In this document: in pieces, positions 29,487 to 38,653 of the stretch
Layout of the letters: every line of letters starts with the position of its first letter
How positions within the stretch are numbered: the stretch's first letter is position 1
The notes under the pieces: generated by a model
The model's input: the letters and a program-made list of their open reading frames with translations, nothing else
Told to the model about the DNA's origin: nothing
The model's database searches: none
Position numbers and translations under genes: made by a program
Assembly: GCA_047974405.1 (NCBI GenBank)
Contig: JBKECI010000018.1
Coordinates: forward strand, 62,001 to 126,000
DNA length: 64,000 bases
Direction of reading: 5' to 3'
Origin: UPXZ01 sp047974405
Lineage (GTDB): Bacteria > Bacteroidota > Bacteroidia > Bacteroidales > Paludibacteraceae

Positions 29487-30479
29487 CTAAATGCTTTGTT
29501 CCGATACGGAAATGTTTATGTTGTCGATAATGGCAAAAAGTTCCTCTTTTGTAGTAGCCCTTAGCATAGCGATACGTGTTTCCTTAAAGTGTGGAATACC
29601 TTTGAATGTTGGGCTTGCGGCTAAATGTCTTCTTGAGTGGAGTACCCCTTTTCGTTCGTCCAACCACTGTATGGCATCCAATATTTGCTGTTTAAGAATA
29701 TTTTTTTGTTGTTCAAAATTTAATAGAACTTGTTTTTCTCCTGTTTTCAAGTAGTGTTTTATTTCTCCGAATATCCAAGGTTTGCCGATGCTTGCACGTC
29801 CTATCATCACGGCATCTACCCCGTATTTGTCGAAGCACTCTTTGGCTCTTTCGGGGGTGGTTACATCTCCGTTGCCTATAATGGGAATTTTCATTCGTTG
29901 GTTGTTTTTCACCTCTCCTATCAATGTCCAGTCTGCGTCGCCCTTGTACATTTGTGCCCGTGTTCTGCCGTGAATGGTCAATGCCACGATGCCGCAATCT
30001 TGTAGCCTTTCTGCCAAATTTACAATTATTTTGCTACTGTCGTCCCATCCGAGACGTGTTTTTACGGTAACCGGTTTTTTTACGGCTTTCACTACAGATG
30101 ATGTGATTTCCAACATTTTTTCGGGGTGTTGCAGCAGTCCCGCTCCTGCTCCTTTGGTAGCAACCCTCTTTACCGGACATCCGAAGTTCAAATCAATAAT
30201 GTCGGGATTGGCTGCTTCCGCTATTTTAGCCGCCTCAGTTACTGCGTCTATCTCCTTGCCATATATTTGAATGGCAACCGGTTTTTCTTCGTCATAGAGT
30301 GTCAGTTTTTGTTCGGTACGTTTTACGTTTCGTATCAATGCATCGGCAGAAACAAATTCGGTGTAAACCATTTCGGCTCCAAAACGTTTACATAACAATC
30401 GGAACGCCGGATCAGTAACATCTTCCATCGGAGCCAAAAACAGGGGACGGGCTGAAAACTGTATATCGGAGATTTGCAT
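29487..30479 (-). CDS. dusB: tRNA-dihydrouridine synthase, DusB type
   Basis: A 330-residue flavin enzyme reducing uridine to dihydrouridine in the tRNA D-loop. The N-terminal TIM barrel begins with PLFLAPMEDVTDPAFR; the catalytic Cys lies in NFGCPVKRVATKGAGAGLL; the FMN phosphate-binding part is seen in IIGNGDVTTPERA and VMIGRASIGKPWIF. A helical C-terminal RNA-binding domain follows. Length is normal for DusB. It has a possible promoter box 9 bp before its start, and the M13 gene follows closely on the same strand. Confidence 0.95.
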   Translation of the reverse strand: MQISDIQFSARPLFLAPMEDVTDPAFRLLCKRFGAEMVYTEFVSADALIRNVKRTEQKLTLYDEEKPVAIQIYGKEIDAVTEAAKIAEAANPDIIDLNFGCPVKRVATKGAGAGLLQHPEKMLEITSSVVKAVKKPVTVKTRLGWDDSSKIIVNLAERLQDCGIVALTIHGRTRAQMYKGDADWTLIGEVKNNQRMKIPIIGNGDVTTPERAKECFDKYGVDAVMIGRASIGKPWIFGEIKHYLKTGEKQVLLNFEQQKNILKQQILDAIQWLDERKGVLHSRRHLAASPTFKGIPHFKETRIAMLRATTKEELFAIIDNINISVSEQSI

Positions 30480-30487
30480 AATTCGTA

Positions 30488-30495
30488 CAAAATTA
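30488..30495 (-). promoter_or_regulatory. Possible -7 box for dusB
   Basis: On the minus strand this reads TAATTTTG, matching TAnnTTTG, only 8 bp before the dusB ATG. If used, the transcript would have almost no leader. No -33 TTTG is evident. Confidence 0.35.
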
Positions 30496-30639
30496 TAAAA
30501 ATAGTTGCAGTTGTAGATTTATTTATCCAGAAAATTAAACATATTTAAAAGGGAATGGATTATTAATTGCCTGTTATTTGATAATATTTTGACAAAAAGA
30601 GCCGTGTGTATGTTTCTTTCAAAAAAACAAAACAATAAA

Positions 30640-31908
30640 ATGACAACATTACTCCAACGAAAAGATATAGAAATAATGGCTCCCGCAGGGAGTTGGGAGA
30701 GTTTGGCAGCGGCAATCAACGCCGGTGCAAATTCGGTATATTTTGGTATAGAAAGGCTCAATATGCGGAGCAAATCGAGCAGCAACTTTACTACCGATGA
30801 TTTGCGAAAGATAGTCCGAATTTGCAATGATAGTCGGGTAAAAAGCTATCTTACGGTCAATACCATTATTTATGATAACGATATGACTTTGATGCGCGAA
30901 ATAATAGATACTGCCAAAGAGGTACAGGTCTCTGCGATTATAGCCTCCGATGTTGCTGCGCTGATGTATGCCAACAGCGTAGGAGTAGAGGTGCATCTAT
31001 CCACTCAATTGAATATAACCAATGTGGAGTCGCTGAAGTTTTACGCTCAATTTGCCGATGTGGTTGTTTTGGCGCGTGAACTGAACTTAAAACAGGTATC
31101 GGAAATTTACAATGCTATTGTGGAGCAGCAAATAAGAGGGAAAAACGGAGAGTTGATACGTATCGAAATGTTTTGTCATGGGGCGCTTTGTATGGCTGTT
31201 TCGGGAAAGTGCTATTTGAGTTTACACGAAAAAAATCTTTCAGCCAACCGTGGAGCCTGCAATCAAATATGCCGCAGAGGATATACTGTTAAAGACAAAG
31301 AGAGCGAAATCGAATTAGATATTGACAACGAATACATCATGTCGCCCAAAGATTTGAAAACCATCGGATTTGTGGACGAAATGCTGGAAGCGGGTGTCCG
31401 CGTATTCAAAATAGAAGGGCGCGCCAGAGGGGCAGAATATGTAAAAACGGTGGTAACTTGCTACAACGAGGCAGTAGAGGCTACATTGGATAATGATTTT
31501 ACCGAAGACAAAATAGCCGATTGGGACACCCGGCTGGCACGTGTATTTAATCGTGGATTTTGGGATGGTTACTACTTAGGGCAGAAACTGGGAGAATGGA
31601 GCCGGAATTATGGTTCGGAAGCCACACACCGTAAAATATATATAGGGAAAGTAACCAATTATTTTTCAAAAATAGGCGTTGCCGAAATCTATCTCGAAGC
31701 ACAATCGCTTTCGATAGGAGACGAGGTGTTAATTACCGGCGAAACAACCGGAGCATACGAAGATATTGTAAGCGAAATCAGAGTGGAACTCAGCCCTGTG
31801 GAGAAAGTAGAGAAAGGTACCTGTTTTTCTATACTAACAAAAGAGCTGGTGCGAAGAAACGATAAGGTATTTAAAATTGTATCTGCCGATAAAATAAAAA
31901 GACAATAA
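30640..31908 (+). CDS. trhP: Peptidase U32-family protein, TrhP-type tRNA modification
   Basis: A 422-residue member of the U32 collagenase-like family. The N-terminal IMAPAGSWESLAAAINAGANSVYFG and the Cys-containing motif (MFCHGALCMAVSGKCYLS, then NRGACNQICRR) are those of the TrhP/YegQ branch, which in E. coli is needed for prephenate-dependent 5-hydroxyuridine formation at tRNA position 34 and probably binds an iron-sulfur cluster through these Cys residues. The name in older databases is protease, but a tRNA-modification role is more likely for this branch. I placed the start at 30640 because the family motif begins soon after it; an in-frame Met at 30589 would add 17 unconserved residues. 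Divergent from dusB. Confidence 0.88.
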   Translation: MTTLLQRKDIEIMAPAGSWESLAAAINAGANSVYFGIERLNMRSKSSSNFTTDDLRKIVRICNDSRVKSYLTVNTIIYDNDMTLMREIIDTAKEVQVSAIIASDVAALMYANSVGVEVHLSTQLNITNVESLKFYAQFADVVVLARELNLKQVSEIYNAIVEQQIRGKNGELIRIEMFCHGALCMAVSGKCYLSLHEKNLSANRGACNQICRRGYTVKDKESEIELDIDNEYIMSPKDLKTIGFVDEMLEAGVRVFKIEGRARGAEYVKTVVTCYNEAVEATLDNDFTEDKIADWDTRLARVFNRGFWDGYYLGQKLGEWSRNYGSEATHRKIYIGKVTNYFSKIGVAEIYLEAQSLSIGDEVLITGETTGAYEDIVSEIRVELSPVEKVEKGTCFSILTKELVRRNDKVFKIVSADKIKRQ

Positions 31909-32027
31909 AAAATAACAGCTATATTCCCTCCTCCTCCTCCTCTATATCCCATTTATAAACAAAAAAGGGAAATATTGCACTTTTAAAATCTTGATTCAGC
32001 TTAAAAATTTGTTTTCAAAGAAAAGGG

Positions 32028-32113
32028 AAGTAATAATAAAAATTTAGTCGTTAGACTTATTTATCTGATGACTATTTTTGAAAATATAAAATTATTTTCT
32101 TTTACGCTACTTA
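32028..32113 (+). repeat. Dispersed intergenic repeat, copy C
   Basis: About 86 bp from AAGTAATAATAAAAATTTAG to CTACTTA, with the core CTTATTTATCTGATGACTAT from 32056 and then TTTTGAAAATATAAAATTAT. It lies 119 bp after the trhP stop, in the same 690-bp spacer as the tandem repeats. Confidence 0.6.
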
Positions 32114-32242
32114 CAAAAAAAGTATAAAATTTGTTTTAGAATACATTTGTTTTATCCAAAATTTATTCTTATATTTACAGACGAAAATTTATCGGTTATT
32201 GCTTTCGGGCGAGAAAGATGTTTACATCGTTGCAAATCATTA

Positions 32243-32491
32243 GCTGCCTGTCGGGTCTGTCTCTTGCTCCTTGTCTGAAACTTGCCTGCACACAGGCTTA
32301 TCTCCTACGCTCTACATGACATAAACCTATCTGTCGGGTATGTCCCCCACACTTTGTCTGAAGCCTACCTGCACACAAGCTTATATCCCACGCTCTGCAT
32401 AATATAAACCTGTCTGTTGGGTACATCTTCCACATTTTGCATAGCATAATCCTGCACACAGACGTGTCTCGCATGCCTTGCATGACATAAA
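32243..32491. repeat. Three tandem copies of an 83-bp repeat
   Basis: Units at 32243-32325, 32326-32408 and 32409-32491, each exactly 83 bp and each ending in ATAAA. Units 1 and 2 share long blocks: CTGTCGGGT, TTGTCTGAA, CCTGCACACA, GCTTAT and ACGCTCT. Unit 3 is more diverged in its middle but keeps CTGTCTGTTGGGT, CCTGCACACAG and CATGACATAAA. The first bases of a fourth unit (CCCTGCTTGTTGG) run into the hairpin at 32493. Base composition is more GC-rich than the flanking spacer. 83 is not a multiple of three, so this is not a coding repeat. Confidence 0.85.
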
Positions 32492-32492
32492 C

Positions 32493-32530
32493 CCTGCTTG
32501 TTGGATAAGATTCTATCACCAATAAGCAGG
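32493..32530. other. Long-stem hairpin in the leader of the DUF6261-like gene
   Basis: CCTGCTTGTTGG (32493-32504) pairs with CCAATAAGCAGG (32519-32530), a 12-bp stem with one G-T pair and a 14-nt loop. It follows the tandem repeats directly and lies 67 bp upstream of the ATG at 32598. No T-run follows, so it is not a typical terminator; it could be a leader structure or part of a repeat element. Confidence 0.6.
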
Positions 32531-32597
32531 ATAAAACTTGAACTAGACAGTTTATTTCTTCTAATATCCTATTATTAACCCCCTAAAAAATACGAAT

Positions 32598-33311
32598 ATG
32601 AAAACCTCATTGTCCGCACTCAACGCGAAAAATCTAGCTACATTAGCCGTGCGCGTTATCGCTGTTTCATCCAAACCCGAATACGAAATTTTGGTCAAAA
32701 CCCACCCCTTGTTGTTGTCATTGCAGGAAGAATATACCGTGTATGATGCCGTTTATCTCAAACAAACATACAGCGGTATGGGAAAAGAGGTGGCAGATGC
32801 CGACGAACGCCGTGATATCTATTTTCGCGGATTACGCAACATCGTTGCCGGCTATGCCTTGCTCACAGGAAACTCCTTGCAACCAGATGCCGCCAAACTT
32901 TACGACATCATTGAGCAGGTAGGGGCAAACCTTAATCGTCTGAGCTATTCAGAAGAGACAGCTCGGATGCGCAAGCTGGTCGAAGAGTTTGAAAAATCCG
33001 AAAATATCGAACATGTAAAAAAACTGTACCTAACGGAAGTTGTCGCCAGCCTTACGTTAGCACAACAGCAATTCGAATCTGTCTTTGCCATTCAAACGCA
33101 GGCAAACGCCTTGCTCCGTCAAAAACAATCGGCAAGTTCGATACGCAAAGAATTGGAAAGCGCCTTACGTAACTACTTGAATATGATTACCGCCTTGCGG
33201 CACGTACCGGTATGGAAACCCCTCTATGGAGAGTTAAATGAATTAACCAAAGCTGCTGCGGGTTCAACTACTCCCAACTTCGGCTCCGTTCCACCCGTAC
33301 CCGCTTCATAA
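32598..33311 (+). CDS. DUF6261-like protein
   Basis: A 237-residue, probably all-helical cytoplasmic protein without signal peptide or membrane segment. The layout, with LSALNAKNLATLAVRVI at the start, a charged YLKQTYSGMGKEVADADERRD helix and a Pro-rich tail, fits the Bacteroidetes DUF6261 family as I remember it; its function is unknown. The gene stands alone, preceded by a run of 83-bp tandem repeats and a hairpin and followed by a strong terminator. Codon use (more CGC, GCC, CTG) appears somewhat less AT-biased than its neighbours, which may hint at separate origin; I have not computed this. Confidence 0.65.
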   Translation: MKTSLSALNAKNLATLAVRVIAVSSKPEYEILVKTHPLLLSLQEEYTVYDAVYLKQTYSGMGKEVADADERRDIYFRGLRNIVAGYALLTGNSLQPDAAKLYDIIEQVGANLNRLSYSEETARMRKLVEEFEKSENIEHVKKLYLTEVVASLTLAQQQFESVFAIQTQANALLRQKQSASSIRKELESALRNYLNMITALRHVPVWKPLYGELNELTKAAAGSTTPNFGSVPPVPAS

Positions 33312-33320
33312 CCACAGCAC

Positions 33321-33363
33321 AAAAGCACAACTCTCTTTACCATAAAAGTTGTGCTTTTTTTTT
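33321..33363 (+). terminator. Rho-independent terminator of the DUF6261-like gene
   Basis: An 11-bp stem, AAAAGCACAAC with GTTGTGCTTTT, around a 16-nt loop and followed by a long T-run, starting 10 bp after the stop codon. Confidence 0.9.
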
Positions 33364-33410
33364 AATGTAAAATAAATATCAAACATACAAACCATTCGGG
33401 CAGTAATTGC

Positions 33411-33418
33411 TACTTTTG
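33411..33418 (+). promoter_or_regulatory. Possible -7 box for the alkaline phosphatase gene
   Basis: TACTTTTG matches TAnnTTTG and lies 77 bp before the ATG at 33496. No convincing -33 element is seen. Confidence 0.4.
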
Positions 33419-33495
33419 TCTTTTGTAATTGCTGTATGCTTAAATACAAACTATATGAATAACTCAATACAATAGTGATAAATAATAAACAAGAC

Positions 33496-35133
33496 ATGAA
33501 GAAAAAAAACAATTTATTCCTGATTTTCATTTTTGCATTTACTCAACTCTTTGCTCAAGAAATAAGTCCTGTAAAAAATATTATACTGATGATTTCGGAC
33601 GGCACCTCGTTTCCAGCTCTTTCTGCCTCTCGCTGGCTCAAAGTATATAGAGGCGAAGGAAATAGACTAAACATAGACCCCTACCTGTGCGGTACGGTAA
33701 CCACATTCTCATCCAACGCACCCATTGGCGACTCTGCCCCCACCACCTCTTGCTATATGACGGGGATACCCTCGCAAGCCGGTAGCGTATCTATGTATCC
33801 GGTAACCGATCCCGGCAACGATTTGATACCGTTAGACTCAACCCGTACATATCAACCACTCGTAACCCTGCTCGAAGCCATGCAACGGCAGCAACACAAA
33901 GCGGGCGGACTGGTGGTAACATGCGAGTTTCCCCATGCTACACCGGCAGATTGCGCCGCTCATTACTACAATCGGAGCAACTACGCTGCTATAGCTCCTC
34001 AAATGGCTTTCAACAACTTGGATGTGATGTTTGGAGGGGGAACATCTTTTGTTACCGATGCTATGAAAAAGCACTTTTCGGAAAATGGAACTACCTATAT
34101 TCAAAACGATAAAAACCAAATGCTTTCGTATGATGGTAATAGAGTGTGGGCACTTTTTGGAGAACAAGATTTACCCTACGATTTGGACAGGGATACAACA
34201 CAAATACCCTCGCTCTCGCAAATGACCCGCAAAGCTATTCAACTGCTGAACAAAAACGAAAACGGATTTTTTCTGATGGTAGAGGGAAGCAAAGTGGACT
34301 GGGCATCGCACGCCAACGACCCCGTCGGGATTATGACCGAATTTTTGGCATTTGACAAGGCGGTAGGGGAGGCAATAGACTTTGCCAAAAAAGATGGAAA
34401 TACTTTAGTCGTTGTTACAGCCGACCACGGCAACAGCGGTTTTTCCATAGGTAGAGGCGGTCTGTCAAAAAGCTATACTAAACTTACATTGGACGATTTG
34501 TTTGGCGTTGTCTCACAATTTAAACACACCGCCGAAGGACTGGAAAAAATATTGATACATACCCAACCCGAAAATATCCAAAAGGTGTTTAAAGAAAACA
34601 CAGGTATAGAACTGACCGACGAAGAAACAAAACTACTCAAAAGTTCTAAAAACTACGCTGGCGGAGACTATACCAAGGCAGGCGCGGGAGAAAATATGAC
34701 CGCCCACATTATCAAAATATTAAATGCACATACGCCGTTTGGATTTACCACCTACGGACACACAGGAGAAGAGGTGTTTTTAGCAATATATCATCCCAAA
34801 AGCAATGTGCCGACAGGAAACCGACTGAATACAGAATTGCACCAATATATGTATGATGCATCCGGACTGCAAATTCCCCTGCAAACTTTAACCGAAGCAA
34901 CCTTTGCAAAACACACCGAAGTTTTTGAAGGGATGAAGTATACCATAGAAACCGCTCCAGACAAAACCGTAAAACTGATTGTGAAAAACAACCGTAAAAC
35001 GCTTGAGATTTCGGCATTCTCCTCATCGGTAATACTAAACAAAAAACCGGTTAATATGGGTTCGGTATCCGTATATGTGGACAAAAACAATACATTTTAC
35101 CTCCCTGCAAATTTGAAAAAAATGTTGGAATAA
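33496..35133 (+). CDS. Alkaline phosphatase (PhoA family), secreted
   Basis: A 545-residue secreted phosphomonoesterase. The signal peptide runs to about residue 21 (LFAQE). Family metal-site and active-site motifs are visible in order: the first metal Asp in LMISDGTS, the phosphorylated Ser in GDSAPTTSCYMTG, the Glu/Asp/His cluster in VEGSKVDWASHAND, VTADHGNSGF, and the late His in YGHTGEE. Slightly longer than E. coli PhoA because of a C-terminal beta extension. It liberates phosphate from organic esters in the periplasm. I chose the ATG at 33496, the one that starts the signal peptide, not 33475. No Pho-box-like element recognised. Confidence 0.92.
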   Translation: MKKKNNLFLIFIFAFTQLFAQEISPVKNIILMISDGTSFPALSASRWLKVYRGEGNRLNIDPYLCGTVTTFSSNAPIGDSAPTTSCYMTGIPSQAGSVSMYPVTDPGNDLIPLDSTRTYQPLVTLLEAMQRQQHKAGGLVVTCEFPHATPADCAAHYYNRSNYAAIAPQMAFNNLDVMFGGGTSFVTDAMKKHFSENGTTYIQNDKNQMLSYDGNRVWALFGEQDLPYDLDRDTTQIPSLSQMTRKAIQLLNKNENGFFLMVEGSKVDWASHANDPVGIMTEFLAFDKAVGEAIDFAKKDGNTLVVVTADHGNSGFSIGRGGLSKSYTKLTLDDLFGVVSQFKHTAEGLEKILIHTQPENIQKVFKENTGIELTDEETKLLKSSKNYAGGDYTKAGAGENMTAHIIKILNAHTPFGFTTYGHTGEEVFLAIYHPKSNVPTGNRLNTELHQYMYDASGLQIPLQTLTEATFAKHTEVFEGMKYTIETAPDKTVKLIVKNNRKTLEISAFSSSVILNKKPVNMGSVSVYVDKNNTFYLPANLKKMLE

Positions 35134-35211
35134 TCCTTTTGCAAAATACATTATTCGCAAGAAACGGTAGCTGTTTCTGCTCTCGTTACTTATTTTTACG
35201 GCAAATAGTTG

Positions 35212-35219
35212 TAACTTTG
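35212..35219 (+). promoter_or_regulatory. Possible -7 box upstream of the Ca2+-ATPase gene
   Basis: TAACTTTG matches TAnnTTTG. If used, the leader would be about 195 nt and would contain repeat copy D. The -33 element is not clear. Confidence 0.35.
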
Positions 35220-35270
35220 CAAAAAAAAATGATACCGATAGTTTATGTACAATAATCTTTGATACTCAAT

Positions 35271-35361
35271 TAAGTAATATGAAAAAATAATATTATATTT
35301 TAAAAAATAATTATCAGATAATAAATCTGATGACTTGTAACTAAATTCTTATAACTACTTA
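35271..35361 (-). repeat. Dispersed intergenic repeat, copy D
   Basis: About 91 bp in reverse orientation to copies A-C. The left end is TAAGTAATATGAAAA, the right end CTACTTA. On the minus strand the core is TTTATTATCTGATAATTATT. It contains a small palindrome, ATCAGAT-AATAA-ATCTGAT. It ends 57 bp before the Ca2+-ATPase start, antisense to that gene. Confidence 0.65.
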
Positions 35362-35418
35362 TTATTTCAGACATATTCTTAAAGTAAAACAAATCATACA
35401 ACACCAACGCTCACCCTT

Positions 35419-38085
35419 ATGACATCGTTTTTTACTAAAACAACCGAACAAGTACTCGAACACTTTAAAGTAAATCGTACAATAGGTTTAACAGCCGACG
35501 AAGTAGAAAAGAAACAACAAGAATACGGTTTAAACGAATTAGAATCCAGCAAGAAAAAAACTTTTTTTGTCATGTTTCTGGAAGAATTTAAAAGCGTAAT
35601 GATAATCATACTCTTGATAGCAGCCATTATTTCGGGAATTACCGGAGTGTTGAGCGGCGAAGGATTACTGGAAACTTGGGTTATTTTGGCAATCTTAATT
35701 GTCAATGCATTAATTGGCGCTTTTCAACAAAAAAAAGCAGAATCGTCTCTTGAGGCGCTACGCAATATGAGTTCACCTTTGGCAAAGGTGGTAAGAAATA
35801 GCACCGTAACAGAAATAAACAGTAAAGAGTTGGTGCCAGGTGATATAATAATTCTTGAAACCGGAGACATTGTTCCTGCCGATATTCGTATTGTCGAATC
35901 GGTTAATCTCAAAATTCAAGAAGCCTCCTTGACCGGCGAATCGGTACCGGTAGAAAAAAAATCCGAAACCGTCCAAGATGAAAACATCCCCTTGGGAGAC
36001 AGAGTAAATATGGCTTATACCACAGGGATAATTACTTACGGGCGCGGTACGGGGATAGTGGTAGGAACAGGTATGAACACCGAGGTGGGTAAAATAGCCC
36101 AAATGCTACAACATGCCGATATTACCAAAACCCCTATGAGTATCCGCTTGGAACAGTTGGGAAAAATTTTGGGCTACGCAGCTGTCATTATATGCACCGT
36201 GATATTTGGCGTAGGCATCATTTACGGACACGATATACTCGAAGTATTTATGACTGCTGTCAGCTTAGCTGTGGCAGCAATACCCGAAGGATTACCCGCT
36301 ATCTCTACCGTAGTATTGTCCATAGGGGTACAGCGTATGGTAAAGAAAAACGCCATCATCCGCACATTGCCCTCCGTTGAAACATTGGGCTGTGCAACAG
36401 TAATTTGCTCCGATAAAACAGGCACATTGACACAAAATAAGATGACAGTATTGAGCTCTTTTGCCGAAAACAAAACAAACTCATACGAACTCTCCACCTC
36501 AACAAAAATATCGGATGCGGAGCAAAAACTTTTTCAAATTGCCGTACTCTGCTCCGATGCCCATTTGAGCATTGAAGGAGAAAAGATAAACACCTCTGGA
36601 GACCCGACCGAAACAGCATTGGTAGAAATTGGACTTCGATACGGAATAGATAAAAACAAACTCGAAAAACAATATAGCCGAATAGCCGAAATTCCTTTTG
36701 ACTCGGAACGAAAACGGATGACTACCGTAAACCGAATATTGGACAACAGCTACGAGATAAACGTAAAAGGAGGATTGGATGAGATACTGAGCGTATCTAC
36801 ACACATTTGGGAGAACGGAGCTATCCGCCCTCTCAATGATGATGATATACAATCTATAAATAACGCCAACACACAAATGGCAAACAATGCCCTTCGAGTG
36901 TTGGCTATGGCATACAAGCCGTTAGACAAGGAGCCTGCCGATACAAGCATAGATGCTTTGGAAAGCCGGCTTGTATTTACGGGATTGCTCGGTATGATAG
37001 ATCCCGCCCGCCCCGAAGCCGTAGTCGCTGTAGAGAAATGTAAAGAGGCAGGTATCCGTACAGTAATGATAACAGGAGACCATAAAATAACGGCCGCCGC
37101 AATAGCCAAAGAGATAGGTATTATGAAAAGTGATGACGCTGTAGTTACCGGAACTCAACTCGAAAAAATGAGCGATGCAGAACTTTATGACCAGGTAAAA
37201 AACATCTCGGTCTATGCACGGGTTGCTCCCGAGCACAAAGTGCGGATTGTAAAAGCATGGCAAAAGCACAACGATGTGGTGGCGATGACCGGCGATGGGG
37301 TAAATGACGCTCCTGCATTGAAACAGGCAGACATTGGCGCTGCTATGGGAATTGTAGGGACGGAAGTAGCCAAAGATGCCGCCGATATGATACTGACCGA
37401 CGATAATTTTGCAACCATTGTTACGGCTGTTGAAGAAGGACGCCGTATTTATGACAACATACTGAAAGCTGTTCAGTTTCTACTTTCGTGCAATGTGGGC
37501 GAAATAGTATTGCTTTTGATAACTTCACTGGCAAACTTGGGTACGCCACTCATCCCTATTCATATTCTTTGGGTAAATTTGGTAACAGACAGTATGCCGG
37601 CTTTGGCATTAAGCGTTGACCCGGCTGAAAAAAATATAATGAAACGCCAGCCCCGCAGTCCAAAACAGGGATTTATGACTAAAGGAGTGATATGGCGAAC
37701 AGCTTATCAGGGTGTTGTAATAGGACTTTTGTCTTTGGTAGCATTTCTGATAGGCAAAAATACAGCAAACCTTGCTACCGGACAAACTATGGCTTTTTCG
37801 GTACTGGCATTTTCGCAATTGTTTCATGTAAGCAACCTACACTCTTACCGCAAATCGTTGTTTACCTTTAATCCACTGTGGAACAAACCACTTATCGGAG
37901 CAATTTTTGGTTCAGTTTTGCTAATGCTCTTGGTCTTGTTTGTACCGCCATTGAGAGATACCTTTGGATTAGTATCAATGGACAGTTTGCATTGGTGGGC
38001 TACAATCGGACTCTCATTAGCCCCCATACTTATAGTAGAACTGTTCAAACTATTCAATATCAACACATTGAAGTCTGACTACTAA
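35419..38085 (+). CDS. P-type cation-transporting ATPase, Ca2+ (PMCA/SERCA) type
   Basis: An 888-residue inner-membrane P2-type ATPase that would export Ca2+. In order: the N-terminal cation-ATPase domain; actuator domain with TGES (ASLTGESVPVEK); membrane helix 4 with the ion-site PEGLP; phosphorylation site DKTGTLT with Asp332; nucleotide-binding KGGLDEI region; hinge MTGDGVNDAPALKQADIG; and C-terminal membrane helices with NLVTDSMPALALSVDP. Full length for the family, no frameshift. Specificity is inferred from the PEGLP and helix 5-6 motifs. Repeat copy D sits in its upstream region. It stands alone between alkaline phosphatase and the ACT protein. Confidence 0.94.
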   Translation: MTSFFTKTTEQVLEHFKVNRTIGLTADEVEKKQQEYGLNELESSKKKTFFVMFLEEFKSVMIIILLIAAIISGITGVLSGEGLLETWVILAILIVNALIGAFQQKKAESSLEALRNMSSPLAKVVRNSTVTEINSKELVPGDIIILETGDIVPADIRIVESVNLKIQEASLTGESVPVEKKSETVQDENIPLGDRVNMAYTTGIITYGRGTGIVVGTGMNTEVGKIAQMLQHADITKTPMSIRLEQLGKILGYAAVIICTVIFGVGIIYGHDILEVFMTAVSLAVAAIPEGLPAISTVVLSIGVQRMVKKNAIIRTLPSVETLGCATVICSDKTGTLTQNKMTVLSSFAENKTNSYELSTSTKISDAEQKLFQIAVLCSDAHLSIEGEKINTSGDPTETALVEIGLRYGIDKNKLEKQYSRIAEIPFDSERKRMTTVNRILDNSYEINVKGGLDEILSVSTHIWENGAIRPLNDDDIQSINNANTQMANNALRVLAMAYKPLDKEPADTSIDALESRLVFTGLLGMIDPARPEAVVAVEKCKEAGIRTVMITGDHKITAAAIAKEIGIMKSDDAVVTGTQLEKMSDAELYDQVKNISVYARVAPEHKVRIVKAWQKHNDVVAMTGDGVNDAPALKQADIGAAMGIVGTEVAKDAADMILTDDNFATIVTAVEEGRRIYDNILKAVQFLLSCNVGEIVLLLITSLANLGTPLIPIHILWVNLVTDSMPALALSVDPAEKNIMKRQPRSPKQGFMTKGVIWRTAYQGVVIGLLSLVAFLIGKNTANLATGQTMAFSVLAFSQLFHVSNLHSYRKSLFTFNPLWNKPLIGAIFGSVLLMLLVLFVPPLRDTFGLVSMDSLHWWATIGLSLAPILIVELFKLFNINTLKSDY

Positions 38086-38227
38086 AAAATAAATTTTAAA
38101 TAGATAAAAATATATATAGCAATGATATTTTAACTATTGTATCGGTCTCTTTCTTCAGTTTACCGCTATTTTTATTTAACTTCGTACAAATTTATGTTAC
38201 ATACATTCACCAAATATCCGACAATCT

Positions 38228-38647
38228 ATGACAATCCGACAACTTTCCGTTTTTTTGGAAAATAAACCGGGCTATTTAGACGAAATGCTCTCGGTTTTGG
38301 CAGAAAACAATATTAACATCGTGGCGCTGACCATAGCCGATACAAGCGATTACGGCATCGTTCGCCTACTGGTCTCCAATCCTCAAATGGCATTGGATAA
38401 GCTACGCGAAAAGCAATACACCGTTCGCATACATCATATTATATCTCTCGAAATGGAAAAAAAGGTAGGGTCGCTTTATAAAATTTTAGACCTTTTTACC
38501 AGAGCAAGTATCAATGTAGAGTATATTTATGCTTTTAGTTTTGGCAACAAATCGATCATGGTAGTACGCACCGACAATCAAGACAAAGCGGCGGAAGTAG
38601 TTCGGCAACACCACCTGAAACCTATTAGCGAAGAAGAACTCGAATAA
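38228..38647 (+). CDS. ACT-domain amino-acid-binding protein
   Basis: A 139-residue protein composed of two ACT domains (about 1-66 and 69-139), starting TIRQLSVFLENKPGYLDEML and, in the second half, KKVGSLYKILDLFTRASINVEYIYAF. ACT pairs bind amino acids and act as regulators. It lies 188 bp upstream of the phenylacetate-CoA ligase gene on the same strand, a neighbourhood conserved in many Bacteroidetes and clostridia. It may sense an aromatic or branched-chain amino acid connected with that pathway; this is inference. Confidence 0.87.
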   Translation: MTIRQLSVFLENKPGYLDEMLSVLAENNINIVALTIADTSDYGIVRLLVSNPQMALDKLREKQYTVRIHHIISLEMEKKVGSLYKILDLFTRASINVEYIYAFSFGNKSIMVVRTDNQDKAAEVVRQHHLKPISEEELE

Positions 38648-38653
38648 TTATTG

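Noticed and set aside
30589..30639. Longer N-terminus for TrhP
   Set aside because: The 17 added residues are not part of the family, and the U32 motif begins shortly after the Met at 30640.
31926..31942. (CTC)n microsatellite
   Set aside because: A short run of about five CTC units in a spacer; too short to be informative and it affects no gene.
32243..32491. Tandem repeats as a CRISPR array
   Set aside because: The units are contiguous, with no unique spacers and no short constant repeat; no cas genes nearby.
32298..32522. 74-residue minus-strand ORF across the tandem repeats
   Set aside because: It is made from the 83-bp units, whose length is not a multiple of three, so each unit is read in a different frame; no start context or homology. 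It is a by-product of the repeat.
38086..38150. Possible sixth copy of the dispersed repeat
   Set aside because: The reverse complement has some similar A/T blocks (TTTTTATCTATTTAAAATTTAT), but the core and ends are missing. AT-rich chance similarity is more likely.
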